Of a DNA stretch of 64,000 bases, positions 1 through 11,312 are shown one piece after another. Source of the stretch: Nymphaea colorata (lineage: Eukaryota; Streptophyta; Magnoliopsida; Nymphaeales; Nymphaeaceae); contig NC_045143.1 in NCBI RefSeq assembly GCF_008831285.2, positions 17,024,464 to 17,088,463 of the forward strand. Reading direction: 5' to 3'. The first letter of the stretch is position 1; each line of letters begins with the position of its first letter. A model generated the notes under the pieces. It worked only from the letters and a program-made list of their open reading frames with translations. It searched no databases and was not told the DNA's origin. Position numbers and translations under genes: made by a program.

Positions 1-199
1 GTTTTTGGTCTGCCTTTTCTCGAATCCTGGGGTGACTTCGCCTGTGGGGTTTCGTGTTTCGGGGGGTGCTAGGCAAAAATCGTGTTTCTTGGTTGTGTGA
101 TTTTGGGTTTCCGTTTTAGGGGGAGGATCTTGGGAGAGTCGAGTCGGTGCATTTGGGGTTGGGGGCTTTCTCGAACTGAGGGTGTTGTGCGGGTCGTAG
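1..199 (+). promoter_or_regulatory. 5' leader of the RING E3 gene
   Basis: GC- and T-rich sequence directly before the RING-ligase start codon. It contains several short upstream open frames and a pyrimidine-rich stretch ending in TTTTAG near 119. That could be the 3' end of a 5'UTR intron, but no donor is visible because the window begins here. No TATA box was found, so the promoter probably lies left of the window. Confidence 0.4.
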
Positions 200-1375
200 A
201 TGTCTTCCCTGAGCTCCTCCTACTGGTGCTACCGATGCAGCCGGTTTGTGAGGGTGTGGACCAGGGAGAGCGTCGTCTGTCCCGACTGCGATGGAGGGTT
301 CGTCGAGGAGATTGATAGTCCCGGCAGGTCGACCGAGCTCCGCCATCGTCGGTTCCCGGCTGCTTCTGTCGGTCGGCCCACTAGCCGGTCCAATTCTCCC
401 GGGCGATCGTCTCCGCGCGCTTCCGTTGGTCAGGGTTCGAGCTTCGGCCGGAGGAACAGGGGCAGCGGGGAGAGGTCGCCATTCAACCCCGTAATCGTCC
501 TACGCGGGCCCCCCGGGGAAGCCGGTCGCGGGGCGGTGTTGCCTGCGCTCGAGCGGGGAAGGTTCGAGCTATACTACGACGATGGCGTCGGATCGGGGCT
601 CAGGCCGCTCCCGTCGAGCATGTCCGATTTTCTGATGGGATCCGGGTTCGATCGGCTCCTTGAGCAGCTGAGCCAGGTTGAGGTGAATGGGGTCGGACGC
701 TGCGAGAACCCGCCGGCGTCCAAGAGCGCGGTGGAGGCGATGCCCACGATCAAGATCGACCAGAGCCATATCAGTTGCGATTCTCACTGCGCCGTCTGCA
801 AGGACCCCTTCGAGCTCGACGCCGAAGCTCGGGAGATGCCGTGCAAACACATCTACCACTCCGACTGCATCCTTCCTTGGCTCTCAATGCACAATTCTTG
901 CCCAGTCTGCCGCCACGAGCTTCCTACCGACGTTCAGCCGCCGGCGCCAAGGACTGCCCCTCAAGCCACTGATGCCCCAGAGGAAGAAGACACGGTCGGG
1001 TTGACTATTTGGAGGCTGCCTGGTGGTGGGTTCGCCGTCGGCAGGTTTTCTGGTGGCCGCCGTCCAGGGGAAGGCGAGCTTCCGGTGGTTTACACGGAAA
1101 TGGACGGCGATCTCAATTCTGGAGCGGCGGCAAGGCGGGCGCCTTGGGTTGCTGCTCGAAGCAGCAGCTCAAGGCCGAGTGGTGGTGTCGGGCAAGCATT
1201 TAGAAGGTTCTTTTCCTTCCTCGGCAGGCTCCGCCCATCGTCTTCTTCAAGATCGTCGAATTTGGAATCTCCGAGGGATCGCAGCAGGCAGCATGGTTCG
1301 GCATTGTCCAGGCCCTCGAGGCAGCATGGTGCGTGGGCATTCGAATATGGTAGTGGCGTTTCCAGATGGGGTTAG
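200..1375 (+). CDS. RDUF2: RING-H2 E3 ubiquitin ligase with zinc-ribbon and DUF1117 (RDUF type)
   Basis: Single-exon gene of 391 residues. The N-terminus carries a zinc-ribbon (C10, C13, C27, C30) around the motif YWCYRC, typical of plant RZF/RDUF ligases. A low-complexity Ser/Arg/Gly linker follows. The RING-H2 finger runs from about 197 to 237, with ligands C197, C200, C215, H217, H220, C223, C234 and C237 all present. Residues 266-303 match the DUF1117 signature (LTIWRLPGGGFAVGRF, then PVVYTEMDG) that marks Arabidopsis RDUF1/RDUF2. The C-terminus is Ser/Arg-rich. Family role: E2-dependent ubiquitin transfer, linked to ABA and drought responses in Arabidopsis; the role here is inferred. The start was chosen because the zinc-ribbon begins within ten residues of this ATG. 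The gene is GC-rich compared with the DNA that follows. The member name is the closest recognised relative and could equally be RDUF1. Confidence 0.93.
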   Translation: MSSLSSSYWCYRCSRFVRVWTRESVVCPDCDGGFVEEIDSPGRSTELRHRRFPAASVGRPTSRSNSPGRSSPRASVGQGSSFGRRNRGSGERSPFNPVIVLRGPPGEAGRGAVLPALERGRFELYYDDGVGSGLRPLPSSMSDFLMGSGFDRLLEQLSQVEVNGVGRCENPPASKSAVEAMPTIKIDQSHISCDSHCAVCKDPFELDAEAREMPCKHIYHSDCILPWLSMHNSCPVCRHELPTDVQPPAPRTAPQATDAPEEEDTVGLTIWRLPGGGFAVGRFSGGRRPGEGELPVVYTEMDGDLNSGAAARRAPWVAARSSSSRPSGGVGQAFRRFFSFLGRLRPSSSSRSSNLESPRDRSRQHGSALSRPSRQHGAWAFEYGSGVSRWG

Positions 1376-2030
1376 GAGCTTCCGTTCATGCCGACGGCGG
1401 CGGCGATGGTGGTTGGAGGAAGTTTGAGGGATCATTATGCTCCTTTCTTTTGGTGGGATAATTGTAAAAGCCATGTCTGTTATGCATATTCTTTTTTTCC
1501 TTGATTGTAAATATACAACCATGGTGCAGACGACAAATTTGGGAACTTCAAAATTGTGACGGAGTAGAGAAATCAATGGGGCTTCTCTAAATCAAGAAAG
1601 AGATGCAAGAAAGATGGAGTCTAATCTCGTGATGGAGAAAAAAGAAAAGGTAAAGTCCATCCTGATCATCTGTTCCCGTGACCTGAAAGAGACACTGTGA
1701 TTAAGCATCTGCTTTGGATGATTGGAACTGGCAATCCCTTTTCTGTATCATGCCCTCTGCTAATGATGTGATTATTCATTAATTCTTTTCATACCTGCAA
1801 CTCTTTTGTTGGTTCTTCCATCCCTCGGTCAATCTTTTCTCCGATGAATCCCGAATTTTTTCTTGTGGTTTGTTTGGATGACGCCGAGCGGCTATTTTCC
1901 TGTAATGCGTAAACCTGTTTTTATGACGGTATTCCAACAAAAAGAACCAAGATGAGATAAGGTTGTGGTCCCTTGCTTTTATCCTGCGCGCGGAAGATCC
2001 CCTCACTCTTTTTTGCCTTGGGTTGGTTGG

Positions 2031-2072
2031 TTCCATATTCGCTTTTTCTCGTTCCATATTCGCTTTTTCTCG
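2031..2072. repeat. two-copy 21-bp tandem repeat
   Basis: The unit TTCCATATTCGCTTTTTCTCG occurs twice, back to back and identical, inside non-coding DNA. It looks like a recent slippage duplication. Confidence 0.85.
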
Positions 2073-3812
2073 TGTTCTTTTTTTCCACAATGAAATCACA
2101 CTCAAAACTGACAGACCTTGTCACACGCTCAACCCCATAAAATTTTAATCAGCATTCTCGCTACCTTAACTTTTAGGAGCTACCTCTCTTCTCCTCCTTT
2201 CAAAGAAAGATGTTATCACTTATCCGCCTCAGTCTCGAAGAAAAGATTTGGTGTCTGTGTCATCCGCGGACGTGCTGGCTGTACTTAGCACTGGTTAAAG
2301 TGGTTTTCTGTTCTCTTGTTGGTTGAAAAAATTTGCGTGGTAAGTCGCCACTGGCGACCATTGCTAACGACGCAGCACGTGGATTAATTGACCTGTTTAC
2401 TGTGTCTTCTTCTAACTGTTGGAACCTATCTGTAGATACGTGGCTTTAAGAGAGTAAAAGCTTTAACTGGCCTGTCTGAAACTCCCCCAGACATCCGCAT
2501 GGTATAAAAAGATATGAAAGGAGGACCAGGGTCTGGCGAGCCGCATCATCATCTAATCTGAAGTTCTGAACGAAGCTGGCTTCCTCAAGTTACAAGCCTT
2601 GGTGGTTCAACCTGAAAATTCAATCGGATCAAACTTCCCAAGGTCCACTGGTCCAATGGGCCCATAAACTGGTCGAGTTGTCTGCCCCTTTTTCACGTTT
2701 GGGACTTCTCATGGTGGCTCTCTTTTCTCCCAGACGTACGCCGACTTGGCTGCTGCCTTACCAGTGCGGTGCAAGTTATAAATGGCAGGGCAAGCAGGGA
2801 TGATCATTTCCGCTACTGCTGACAGTAGCAGCGAAGTCTTGGAGCTTAAGCTAGAGGGGAATCGAGTTAAATCAGTATCCGCTACCCAATGTTACCATTT
2901 TCGCGCAAAAGGAACCATCTGATCAACAAGGACAAGTCAAGTCATTCACTGTCATTTTAGAGCAGCTCAAAGGCAGCGATGCTTTTGAGTTTTGTCCCCG
3001 TCGGAAGAGAGAGAGAGAGAGGAACCCCCGTCCCCTCCTCTGCCCATCTTGTAATTCTGGCATGCCAAAAAGCCGGCGAAAGAGTTCTTGCGGCCATTGG
3101 TCAAAGATCGTGCAAAAGATGAATTGTCTTCTCGCAGTATGTAGCCGTAGAACTGCTGGCGTGCAGCTGCACATCCTCTCTCTCTCTCTCTCTGTTTTGA
3201 AGCAAAATTTTCTTGTGTGCATGTGGTCGGCCGAATTTTCGAGGCGTCGAACATGGCACCCAAAGTCTTTGCTTTTATTTTTAATCTTTCAAGCCATTAG
3301 GAATGTCAATAGACATAGGAACCTAAGTACGATTAGTTGGTTTCAATGAAGCGAAAAGGAATTTATTAGTAACCAGATTCAGATTCCGCGTGCATGTTTG
3401 CATTAGAAATGAAACCCAAGCATGAACTGAACCTGAAAGTGGACTGCGACTCAAGTAATAAATGCTAGTCAACGAAGAACTCAAACCTTTAGACTCTGCA
3501 TCTTGTTAGGTTTCCCAACTTGTTTTTCTCAGTTTTCAGTCTGTAGACGATCTCACCGTTCTTGAAGTCGGTAGTACATGCAGATTGGATAAAAGGCAGA
3601 GCCAGAAATTTAAGTAAAAGAAGACAAACATGTAAATTTGTAGTTGTAAGATACACAACTAAATCTAAGTATATAGGATCTTTGGATTTCTCTTGTTTAG
3701 TTTCAACAAAAAAAAAAAAAAGTTTGAATCAAAAGAGTCCTCTGACCTCTCACAGCACACCATCGGATGCAATGCATGAAGTGGCTAGTCACCAGTGATT
3801 GGACAAAGGTGT

Positions 3813-3815
<3 letters not shown>

Positions 3816-3855
<40 letters not shown>
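3816..3855. repeat. AT dinucleotide microsatellite
   Basis: An uninterrupted run of about 20 AT units in non-coding DNA. Confidence 0.95.
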
Positions 3856-6800
3856 CTGACTTTCCATGTCTCTGCATGGATAAGCCCATCAAACAATACT
3901 CGGTCCTGCCGGTCCTGTGGTGGGTGCAACACTGTCTTTAAAGTAGTGGTTCAAAGTAGGAATGTAAGGGCAGATTCATGTAAGAGTTACAGGGTGTTAC
4001 CGCTGCCAAATGCGTAAGGTAGCTGGAACAGTATGTGATTGTTTTATGAATTTGAGTCAAACTTGAAGCAGATTCATTTGAACACTAAAACTAGTGTTCC
4101 ATCTGCCCTAATTTTTGAAGTGAATTCATAGAACATTCCCACACTGTTCCATTTTCCAAACGACTCATCACTGAGCCAGATCCAAATTGAGTCCAACCTC
4201 TTTGATCCGAGCAGTTCTTACTCTCGTTTGTATTCTCAAGTGATCTTAACAGGAAAGGCTTCAGATGATTTTGCAATTTTTTTTCTGGGGGCAGCGGGAG
4301 AGGCAGCCGTCTCCTCCTACGTGATGATCACAAAGTACTCTTTCGCCTGCCTTGTTTTGACGGTTCAGGGCAGCGTACCCTTTTAGTCAGATGCCTGGTG
4401 CAAGGGGAAACAAAATTTTCAGAAAAGTAAGGACTTGAAGTCATTATGTGCACAATTAGCATATTTATTTTAATTGGATGTGAACCTGCTTCAGATGCGT
4501 AAGGAAAAGATTTTGCAAAAGAGACATGTTCAACTATTCATTCCGGTTATTTGCTCAGTCAGACTTGGTTCGCCTTTCATGGACATGCATCGCACACGAT
4601 GGTGCAACGTATAAGAACTAGGTTGGGTCGTCTGGCCCGATCTTGACGGATGCTTAATTTGTGTTACAGAGGCTTGCTCTTGTAGTGTGCGTGACCTCCA
4701 TGGTGAAGCAGGTTCAGTTTTCTTCGTATGAATGGACAAATGAGTCCGAGTGTGGAACAAAATGGATCGAACTAAACATGGACGGCGGTATTCTGGATTG
4801 TCTCTTTGGTAGATCTTTCTTGTAAAATGAGGAGCTAGTGTTACGTAGCCCACTTCACCCTTTGCTAATTTAATCCCATTGCTGGAGGAGGAACCTTGAG
4901 CTGTAAACCCATGGCCCAGAATAGCAACCCATACTCAATTATTCTAAAATGTGTTTTCGGCCAGATCAAATGAATGTGAATGTCACGGTCACTCCTTATC
5001 GCAAGTGCAGTATCTTTTTATCGAATTCTAACCCGACGAATGCGTGGTTTGATTACCTGATCTCGACGTTTGATTACATTTTCAATTATTTTGTCCTTAC
5101 AAAATCCTAGATGCGCATAAAAGTTGACAGTTCTCGTAGTATATCCGAAGTTTTGAACATATAGATTACATTTCAGCAGTTTGAATTATTTCTGAAAATG
5201 AAAAAACTATCTATTTTATCATCATCCTTGTAAGTAAAGTTAAATTGAGTTCTATCTCCGCTCACCAAATTACCAACCACAAGTTTGTATTGTCTTCTGC
5301 AAGTTAAAGGGATCCACATGGCCACAGTGGAAGGATAAAGCTGCACCCGGATATAAAAACTTCGCAACCTCCAGATTAAGATGATAGACTTGGAAGATTA
5401 ATGGATAAACGAGGACTGACATACGCACAAAGGTAAATGAAACACCCACAAATACGAAGCGTTTCTTTACTATGTTTGACAAGATGAGCTTCATAATATA
5501 ATCATAGTTTTCTTTAATGAATGATCAATAATTAATATTGTCAGAAGCAGCCAAGCAGGAATAGTTAAAGTTCAAATGCTAGTTCTTTTCCTTTTTCGTG
5601 AATTTTTGTAGCAGTATTTTATTTGATCGATACCACGATCAGATACAGAGAAGCGACGAACAGGGGGCCACTGTTATATATCTGTGTATGATTCGTGGCT
5701 AGAAGAAACCAAATTTAAATGTTTATACATAAAATGGCGGTACTTCACCCTTATCCTGCGCCAAGTGCTTTGTCTTTTCAATTAGATTTCTCAAATACAT
5801 TCGGCAGTTCGCAAGGCAGGAATGAGTTTTTTATTGCATCCGCAACTAACCACAATAATTGAGAAGAAGTATCGGATGACCATACTTGATTTCTTATTTG
5901 TATTGGTTGTTCGTGCGCACCCTTTTGTTCATGATAATTCATGACATTTTTAAAATAATCTGTTTAATTAACCCCTGCTGGAGCTTCAGCGACAATTAAT
6001 AATCGCCCAGTTATGCTTTTCACATCTACATGACTTGGTTTAGAATGTAGGACTAGAAGGTGGTTTAAGAGTTGTACTCCAAAGCATTGCAGCAGACCTT
6101 GTATCTTAAGGAGTTGTTTGACACTCATAACAGATTGTTGCTGTCCAATGATTTTGCTCCAAAATTTCACTGAACAGTAATAATTTATAATTGGTGCCAA
6201 ACGGCCTTTAAGGGAATGATGGATTGAACAGGGGCTTCGGCCTTTGGCCGGATGATAGGTCACCCATTTTTACCGGGAACAAGGTTTAAGAGTTCAATGC
6301 TAAGTTTTAATGATTTGTTGACGGCAAACACGCACATCTTGAGCCAGCAAGCTTGATAGTTTTAGAAAACCCTGTATCGTTTCTATGAACATGGGGAGAA
6401 GATGATCGCGCTCATTAATACCGTATTAACTGAGATTCTAATGGACTAGGTACTATGCTGCTTTGGTTAATTAGCGTGCTCATAAGCACGTTCCAGTTGT
6501 CCATACAGCAGTCATCGGTAAATTTCCTACTTAGAAGGAATCCGCGCCTGCTTGATCTTGCAGATCCTAGCTAGAAGTCTACTTTGGAACTCGTAAAAAA
6601 TTTCAGGTTTCTTTGGAAGAAGCGGGAGCTCAAACAAGCTCGTTTCTCACCGGTAGAAAATTCACTTCCCAAGTGACAAAAAGTTTACTTTAATTATCTG
6701 CCGTTTTTCTACGTATCCCTTTTAGTTTGCTGTTCAAGTTTCTTAAAATTTCAACGGGTGGATGCTGTCATCACTTTTCCACACTACCAAAGTACTCGTG

Positions 6801-9800
6801 CTTTTCTTTCCATTTTGTAAAGCTTTACGTCGCTAGCTTTGGAAAATTGCAACTTAGATTGAGATTAGTTACTCAATTTCTCTTGTGGTTGTTCTACCCA
6901 ATCTCGAAATAGTATGCATCCCTACGATCTTCATCGATCTGTTTCCGTTTCTTTAGTTTTTTTATAAGATGCTTGTGATCTGCCTGTCGACACGAGAAAA
7001 TCACTTCTGACAAAAAGGATGCATTGACAATGAAACTTTCGGTCTGCATGTTGGTGCAACTCACAAGTCAAGCCAGTCAATCTTTTCTCGGAAAGAAAAA
7101 GTTTCATGCAATCCAATTAACAAGATACGAACGTAAGTAGGTGTTAGGCCAAAAGTTACGCAGCCTAAGGCCTGTAAATGGCCGTCTCCAAAACCTACTT
7201 GGTTACCTGACTAGGTTTGGCTGGTGTAAAGGAAGGGAAAGTGTAAGGGGATCATGTGAATTTTAAGAAGGGAACTAAAACATCAAACTATAACTTTTCA
7301 AGGGAACCAATATGCATAAATAATTAAATGATCATGAGGTGTTAATGTGTGAGCTGGTGCCTTCACCGTTGATCCAAAGACAAACCGATTATGCCACCCT
7401 TTGAAACAGTGATGTCATGATAGGGAGAGCTTAAGGTGATATTGGTGCTTGTATAAAACGTATAGGAAGACTTTACAAAGTTTTGCTTTCGTCCCTGCTT
7501 TATGCGCCGCAGTAGGTAACAAATTTTCCAATTTAAACAACAAAGTGCTACTCCTGCAACCTGACTGCTTACAATTTAATGAAACTCAAAAATGTCTGTG
7601 ACATGTGGTCAGATTCTTTAGAGAGAGGGAGAAGGGTGAGAGGGGGAACCCTACCATAACGCTTGCATTAAATGAAACTAAAATAGCAATGGACGCCAAA
7701 GTACAGCTTGAGAAATGACGCAACAATAAAAAAATCAAAAGAAGCAAACAGTAGAGAAAGAGAGAGGGAGAGCAGGAGATAGTTTCTCTGTGCATTCGGT
7801 GTGACATGTGTAACAGGTTATTGATCGGGAGCACTGAATTAGAGAACAATCAACTATTGTAGACGGTGCTGTCACCATTTTCACTTTTCTGGCGGCATTT
7901 CTTTTGGAAAAGGTGATTAATCTAGCCTCATAGTAGCTCAAAAAAATGTATATATAATTGGGCTTGCATGTCTTCCTGATCGCGCATCATCTGATTTGAT
8001 CTGAAATACTTAACATAATGACCATCGACAAAAAGCAAATCAAAAAAATAAAAAGAGAAGCAGCTAGATAAGGATAAGCACTGGTACCTCATCCAGAAGA
8101 GTGTTGCGCGCGTACGCTTCTTCGATGGCTTTAAAACACTTTTGTTAAGCGCAACAATAATTGCTGAAGGCACACCAACCTTAACCTAACTCCAAACATA
8201 TATATATAGATATTGTTTCCCTTGGATTCTTTCAGCTGTTGCTTCCCACATCTCTCTTTGATTCTCATGATTGGTACCCACACGGCCATTCGTTATTTGC
8301 TGCGCGCACGGCTCACCCACTCGAGCGACCGGGCCACACCACCTTCATTTATTGTATTAACAGCCCAACCTTGCGAGATCCACTGAGTTGATCCTTCACC
8401 AGGTCCCCCCTTCAGGCATTGTTGATCTGATTTCTTTGCCACAAATAATACAACTTCATCTTATCGAACAATTTTGCAGAGCTGGAAAGGAGAATTATTC
8501 GGTCGAATTTGATCCGATGTAGGTTTGAGCTCATGACATTAAGAGATTGTTTGCAGATCATGTTTTTTTACAATAAAATTTGCACTATAGATTATTTATT
8601 TACAATTTCACCTGTATTTTCACATCAAGAACATTGTACCATATGCACGAATCATCGAATAATTACAGACAGAATGAGCTGATATTGATCACAGGGGGTA
8701 AGGGGAATGGAGTTGAATCACAAGCACCTCAATTTTGGCACCCTTAAATCCAGTAGTTTGATTAATTTAGTTGCTTTTCACAAGTTTTCTTTTCCAGTTG
8801 TCCACAAGATTGTGTGATAGAACAGAAATGGCTAATTCGAAGACAAGGATTCAAAAAAATTTGAGTTGAGAATTTCAAATCCCCACATTGAAAACATGCT
8901 AATCATTGTGACGTGCACCAACAATGATTGAGCGACCACAGGATTTCAAAATAAGAGCCAGGATTTGTCAAAATCATGATTTTCCCAAAACTGGACCCAT
9001 TTAAGTGGCGTGGCGAGGCCTCTCAGACTGTGTCCTCCTTCTTCCTCGACCATTATTATTTGCCGTCCGACTTTTCTCTTTGGTGGCTTCCCATACCTGT
9101 GCCAATCAATCGTCATCATATTTTTCTTTTCTTTTTCCTCTTTACTTTACCAAAAGCGATCAAAGAAAGATTAGATAGCCTCGATCGTCATGTCGTCTGT
9201 GGGCAAGCGGATGTTGTTTTTAAAATCACAAAAGAACCCAGATATAATCAATGCGTATGGTTGCCCTTTGTTTTCTTCACGGTAGTCGGCCAAGTATTTT
9301 CATAATTATAATTTAACGATAGCCGCCTCCAAGCGAAAATGTCCCTTTCAAAAGCTTCATTGCTTAAATGAGTTGGGTGTTAGAAGTTTGGATCTGCAAT
9401 CGCCCAAAAAAAAAAAAAAGAAAAAGCATTCAAATTTGGTTCAAACTTTGAGGTATCGATACTGGGATCCAACCTAACCTCAACTTGACCTACCATGGGG
9501 GGGGAACGACGTTCCGACTCCTATAAGGATTAAATGGCCTACACCCAAAAGATCTACTAGTCTTTGCGATATTCAAATGTAAATCTTAATTAGATCTTTG
9601 AAAAATCTGGCATTAAATCTTATAAAATAAGACTGATCTGCCAAACCGTGTGGACTATGGAGACTTCACTTGGACGCTAGTGATTCACTCACTTGACTGG
9701 CCGGCTTGGTTAAGCCTAGCTGGTTTCACTACTCCCAGTGCTAGAGACATCATCTTTTTGGCTGAAGGGCACTTGAGTCGCCAAGCCCTCATTTATGAGC

Positions 9801-9940
9801 CATCCCTTTGTTCCCGTCTCAATGAAGGTTGAAGCCTTTCAGTAAACCACATTGGTCTCTCACGGAGGCAAAATGTGAAAATGACTTTTTCTCGTTTCTT
9901 CCATTTTGTCGGTATGAACATTAACCACCTTTGCACAAGC

Positions 9941-10133
9941 GCAATTGTAACAACCCGGCCCACTTTTGGGCTCGAGCCCTTGGTTCGACACATCCCAACC
10001 CACCTCCTACGTGTTTTAGTTGTAATCCAAAAAAAAAAAGCTAAAAACCATGGCAACCATCTATTTAATAACCCCTTGAAGATCCCTCATAATGTTCAAT
10101 AAAAAAACTAAATTTTTAAGATGTTACAACAAT
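9941..10133. mobile_element. small solo LTR of a retrotransposon with target-site duplication
   Basis: The 183-bp core (9946-10128) starts TGTAACAACCCGGCC and ends GATGTTACA. The terminal heptamers TGTAACA and TGTTACA are perfect reverse complements, and TGTAACA-C-rich starts are characteristic of many plant Ty3/gypsy-type LTRs. The flanking pentamers are GCAAT on the left and ACAAT on the right, a 5-bp target duplication with one mismatch. No internal retrotransposon domain or second LTR was seen. It reads as a solo LTR or a very short TRIM-like LTR. The assignment rests on termini and flanks only. Confidence 0.6.
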
Positions 10134-11067
10134 AACGCACAACCATGCAAGCACTGAATGTTCTAAAATTCATCAAAACTTTAGCAACATGAGACCGAAG
10201 TTTGGGTTCAAATTAACCAAATCCAGCCTTTAGCAATTGACTTAAGCTATTATCATGAAATTGTGATTCAGATATAAACACGACCCTCTTTTCGCAAACC
10301 CAAATTCGAGTGAAACCAGTATAACATCCCACACTTAGTTGTATATAACCAGCTCGGTTATTTATCAAATCTCAATCTAATACAGAAACTTTATACCAAA
10401 TACCAATATTCGGTTGAATCAATTTTTTTTTTATCAAAGTATAATAATTCAGGGCGTCCAATCAATTTACCACCCTAGATGCAGCTACCCCTACACTGCA
10501 AGTTATGAAATTCTTGTACTCGCTAGAGGACAATAAAATTATGCAGTTGAAGTGAGCATTGAAGGGCTCTATGTGAACTTTGGCCATACTTCACTAATTA
10601 GCTTGGCAAATTGTGCCTATAAAGACATCGGCTATAGCCCCTTGATGTACATCTAAGATCCAAATAATAAGCTATATAAATGCATTTAAGTAGAAAGTTA
10701 AGACCAAGATTTTGCTATTATTTCTTATCTGAAACTAGTTATGGGGGCGAGTTTGCATCCATCATATCATGATGGGCGCTCATGGCCTGAGGCTCAACGT
10801 ATAGAGATGCGTGTTCCTTAAATAGATGGCAACACCGCCATGTGAACACGCGGAGAACAGCTAGCTACATGATCTTGATCGAAGATAATTGAACACGAGG
10901 CTCCATTTAAAAATTGACTAAACCAAGCTTTCATATGACAATCTTCTTAAAAGGCGAAGTTTGGCATACTCCTTATTAGCCCACGCTGAGAATTGAACTT
11001 GACATCCTCCAATATAAGCATTTGAAAGCCAACCCAGTTCAAAAATCTTTGCCATGTTCCACTTTAA
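10134..11067. other. non-coding AT-rich stretch
   Basis: No coding sequence is recognisable. Near 10321 the sequence TATAACATCCCACACTTAG resembles the decayed start of another gypsy-type LTR, but no matching end was found. Confidence 0.4.
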
Positions 11068-11312
11068 GGGAGTGCTTAGTTGACAACCTAAAAATACTTG
11101 GTTTTTTAAAACCAAGTATTGTAAAAACGTAAGTAAGTAAAAACACAAAAATCAGTTTTTCTGTGAGAAACCTGCTGCTCATCATGAAAACCATGCGTTT
11201 GGTAAAACCCAATTTTAATATCATCCAAAAACGTTCTTGAAAAGGTATTGTATAGCAAAACCACGTTTGGTATCCCAAAACCTGGTTTTAGGTGGTCATC
11301 CAAACACCCTCC
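11068..11312. mobile_element. Tourist-like MITE (copy 1 of 3 in this window)
   Basis: Left end GGGAGTGCTTAGTTGAC and right end GTCATCCAAACACCCTCC are imperfect inverted repeats continuing inward to ACCTAAAA on both sides. The element is flanked by TAA on each side, the target duplication expected of PIF/Harbinger-type Tourist elements. It is about 245 bp, AT-rich, with internal Lys/Phe-like AAAACC/GGTTTT tracts and no open frame of note. Related copies lie at 19922-20145 and 50663-50875. Confidence 0.6.

Larger units (their letters stand above)
1376..9940. other. long non-coding stretch after the RING ligase
   Basis: The first few hundred bases are presumably the 3'UTR of the RING-ligase gene. 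The rest is AT-rich with many stops in all frames. No open frame resembles a known protein and no transfer RNA or ribosomal RNA was recognised. Two TATA-like stretches (TATAAAAAG near 2503 and TTATAAATGG near 2777) have no coding sequence behind them. A segment at about 5970-6250 has inverted-repeat-like, GC-rich ends around AGGGGCTTCGGCC and may be a degenerate MITE. Confidence 0.5.

Noticed and set aside
5965-6263. Possible MITE with GGGGCTTCGGCC-type ends
   Set aside because: The ends are only weakly complementary and no target duplication was found.
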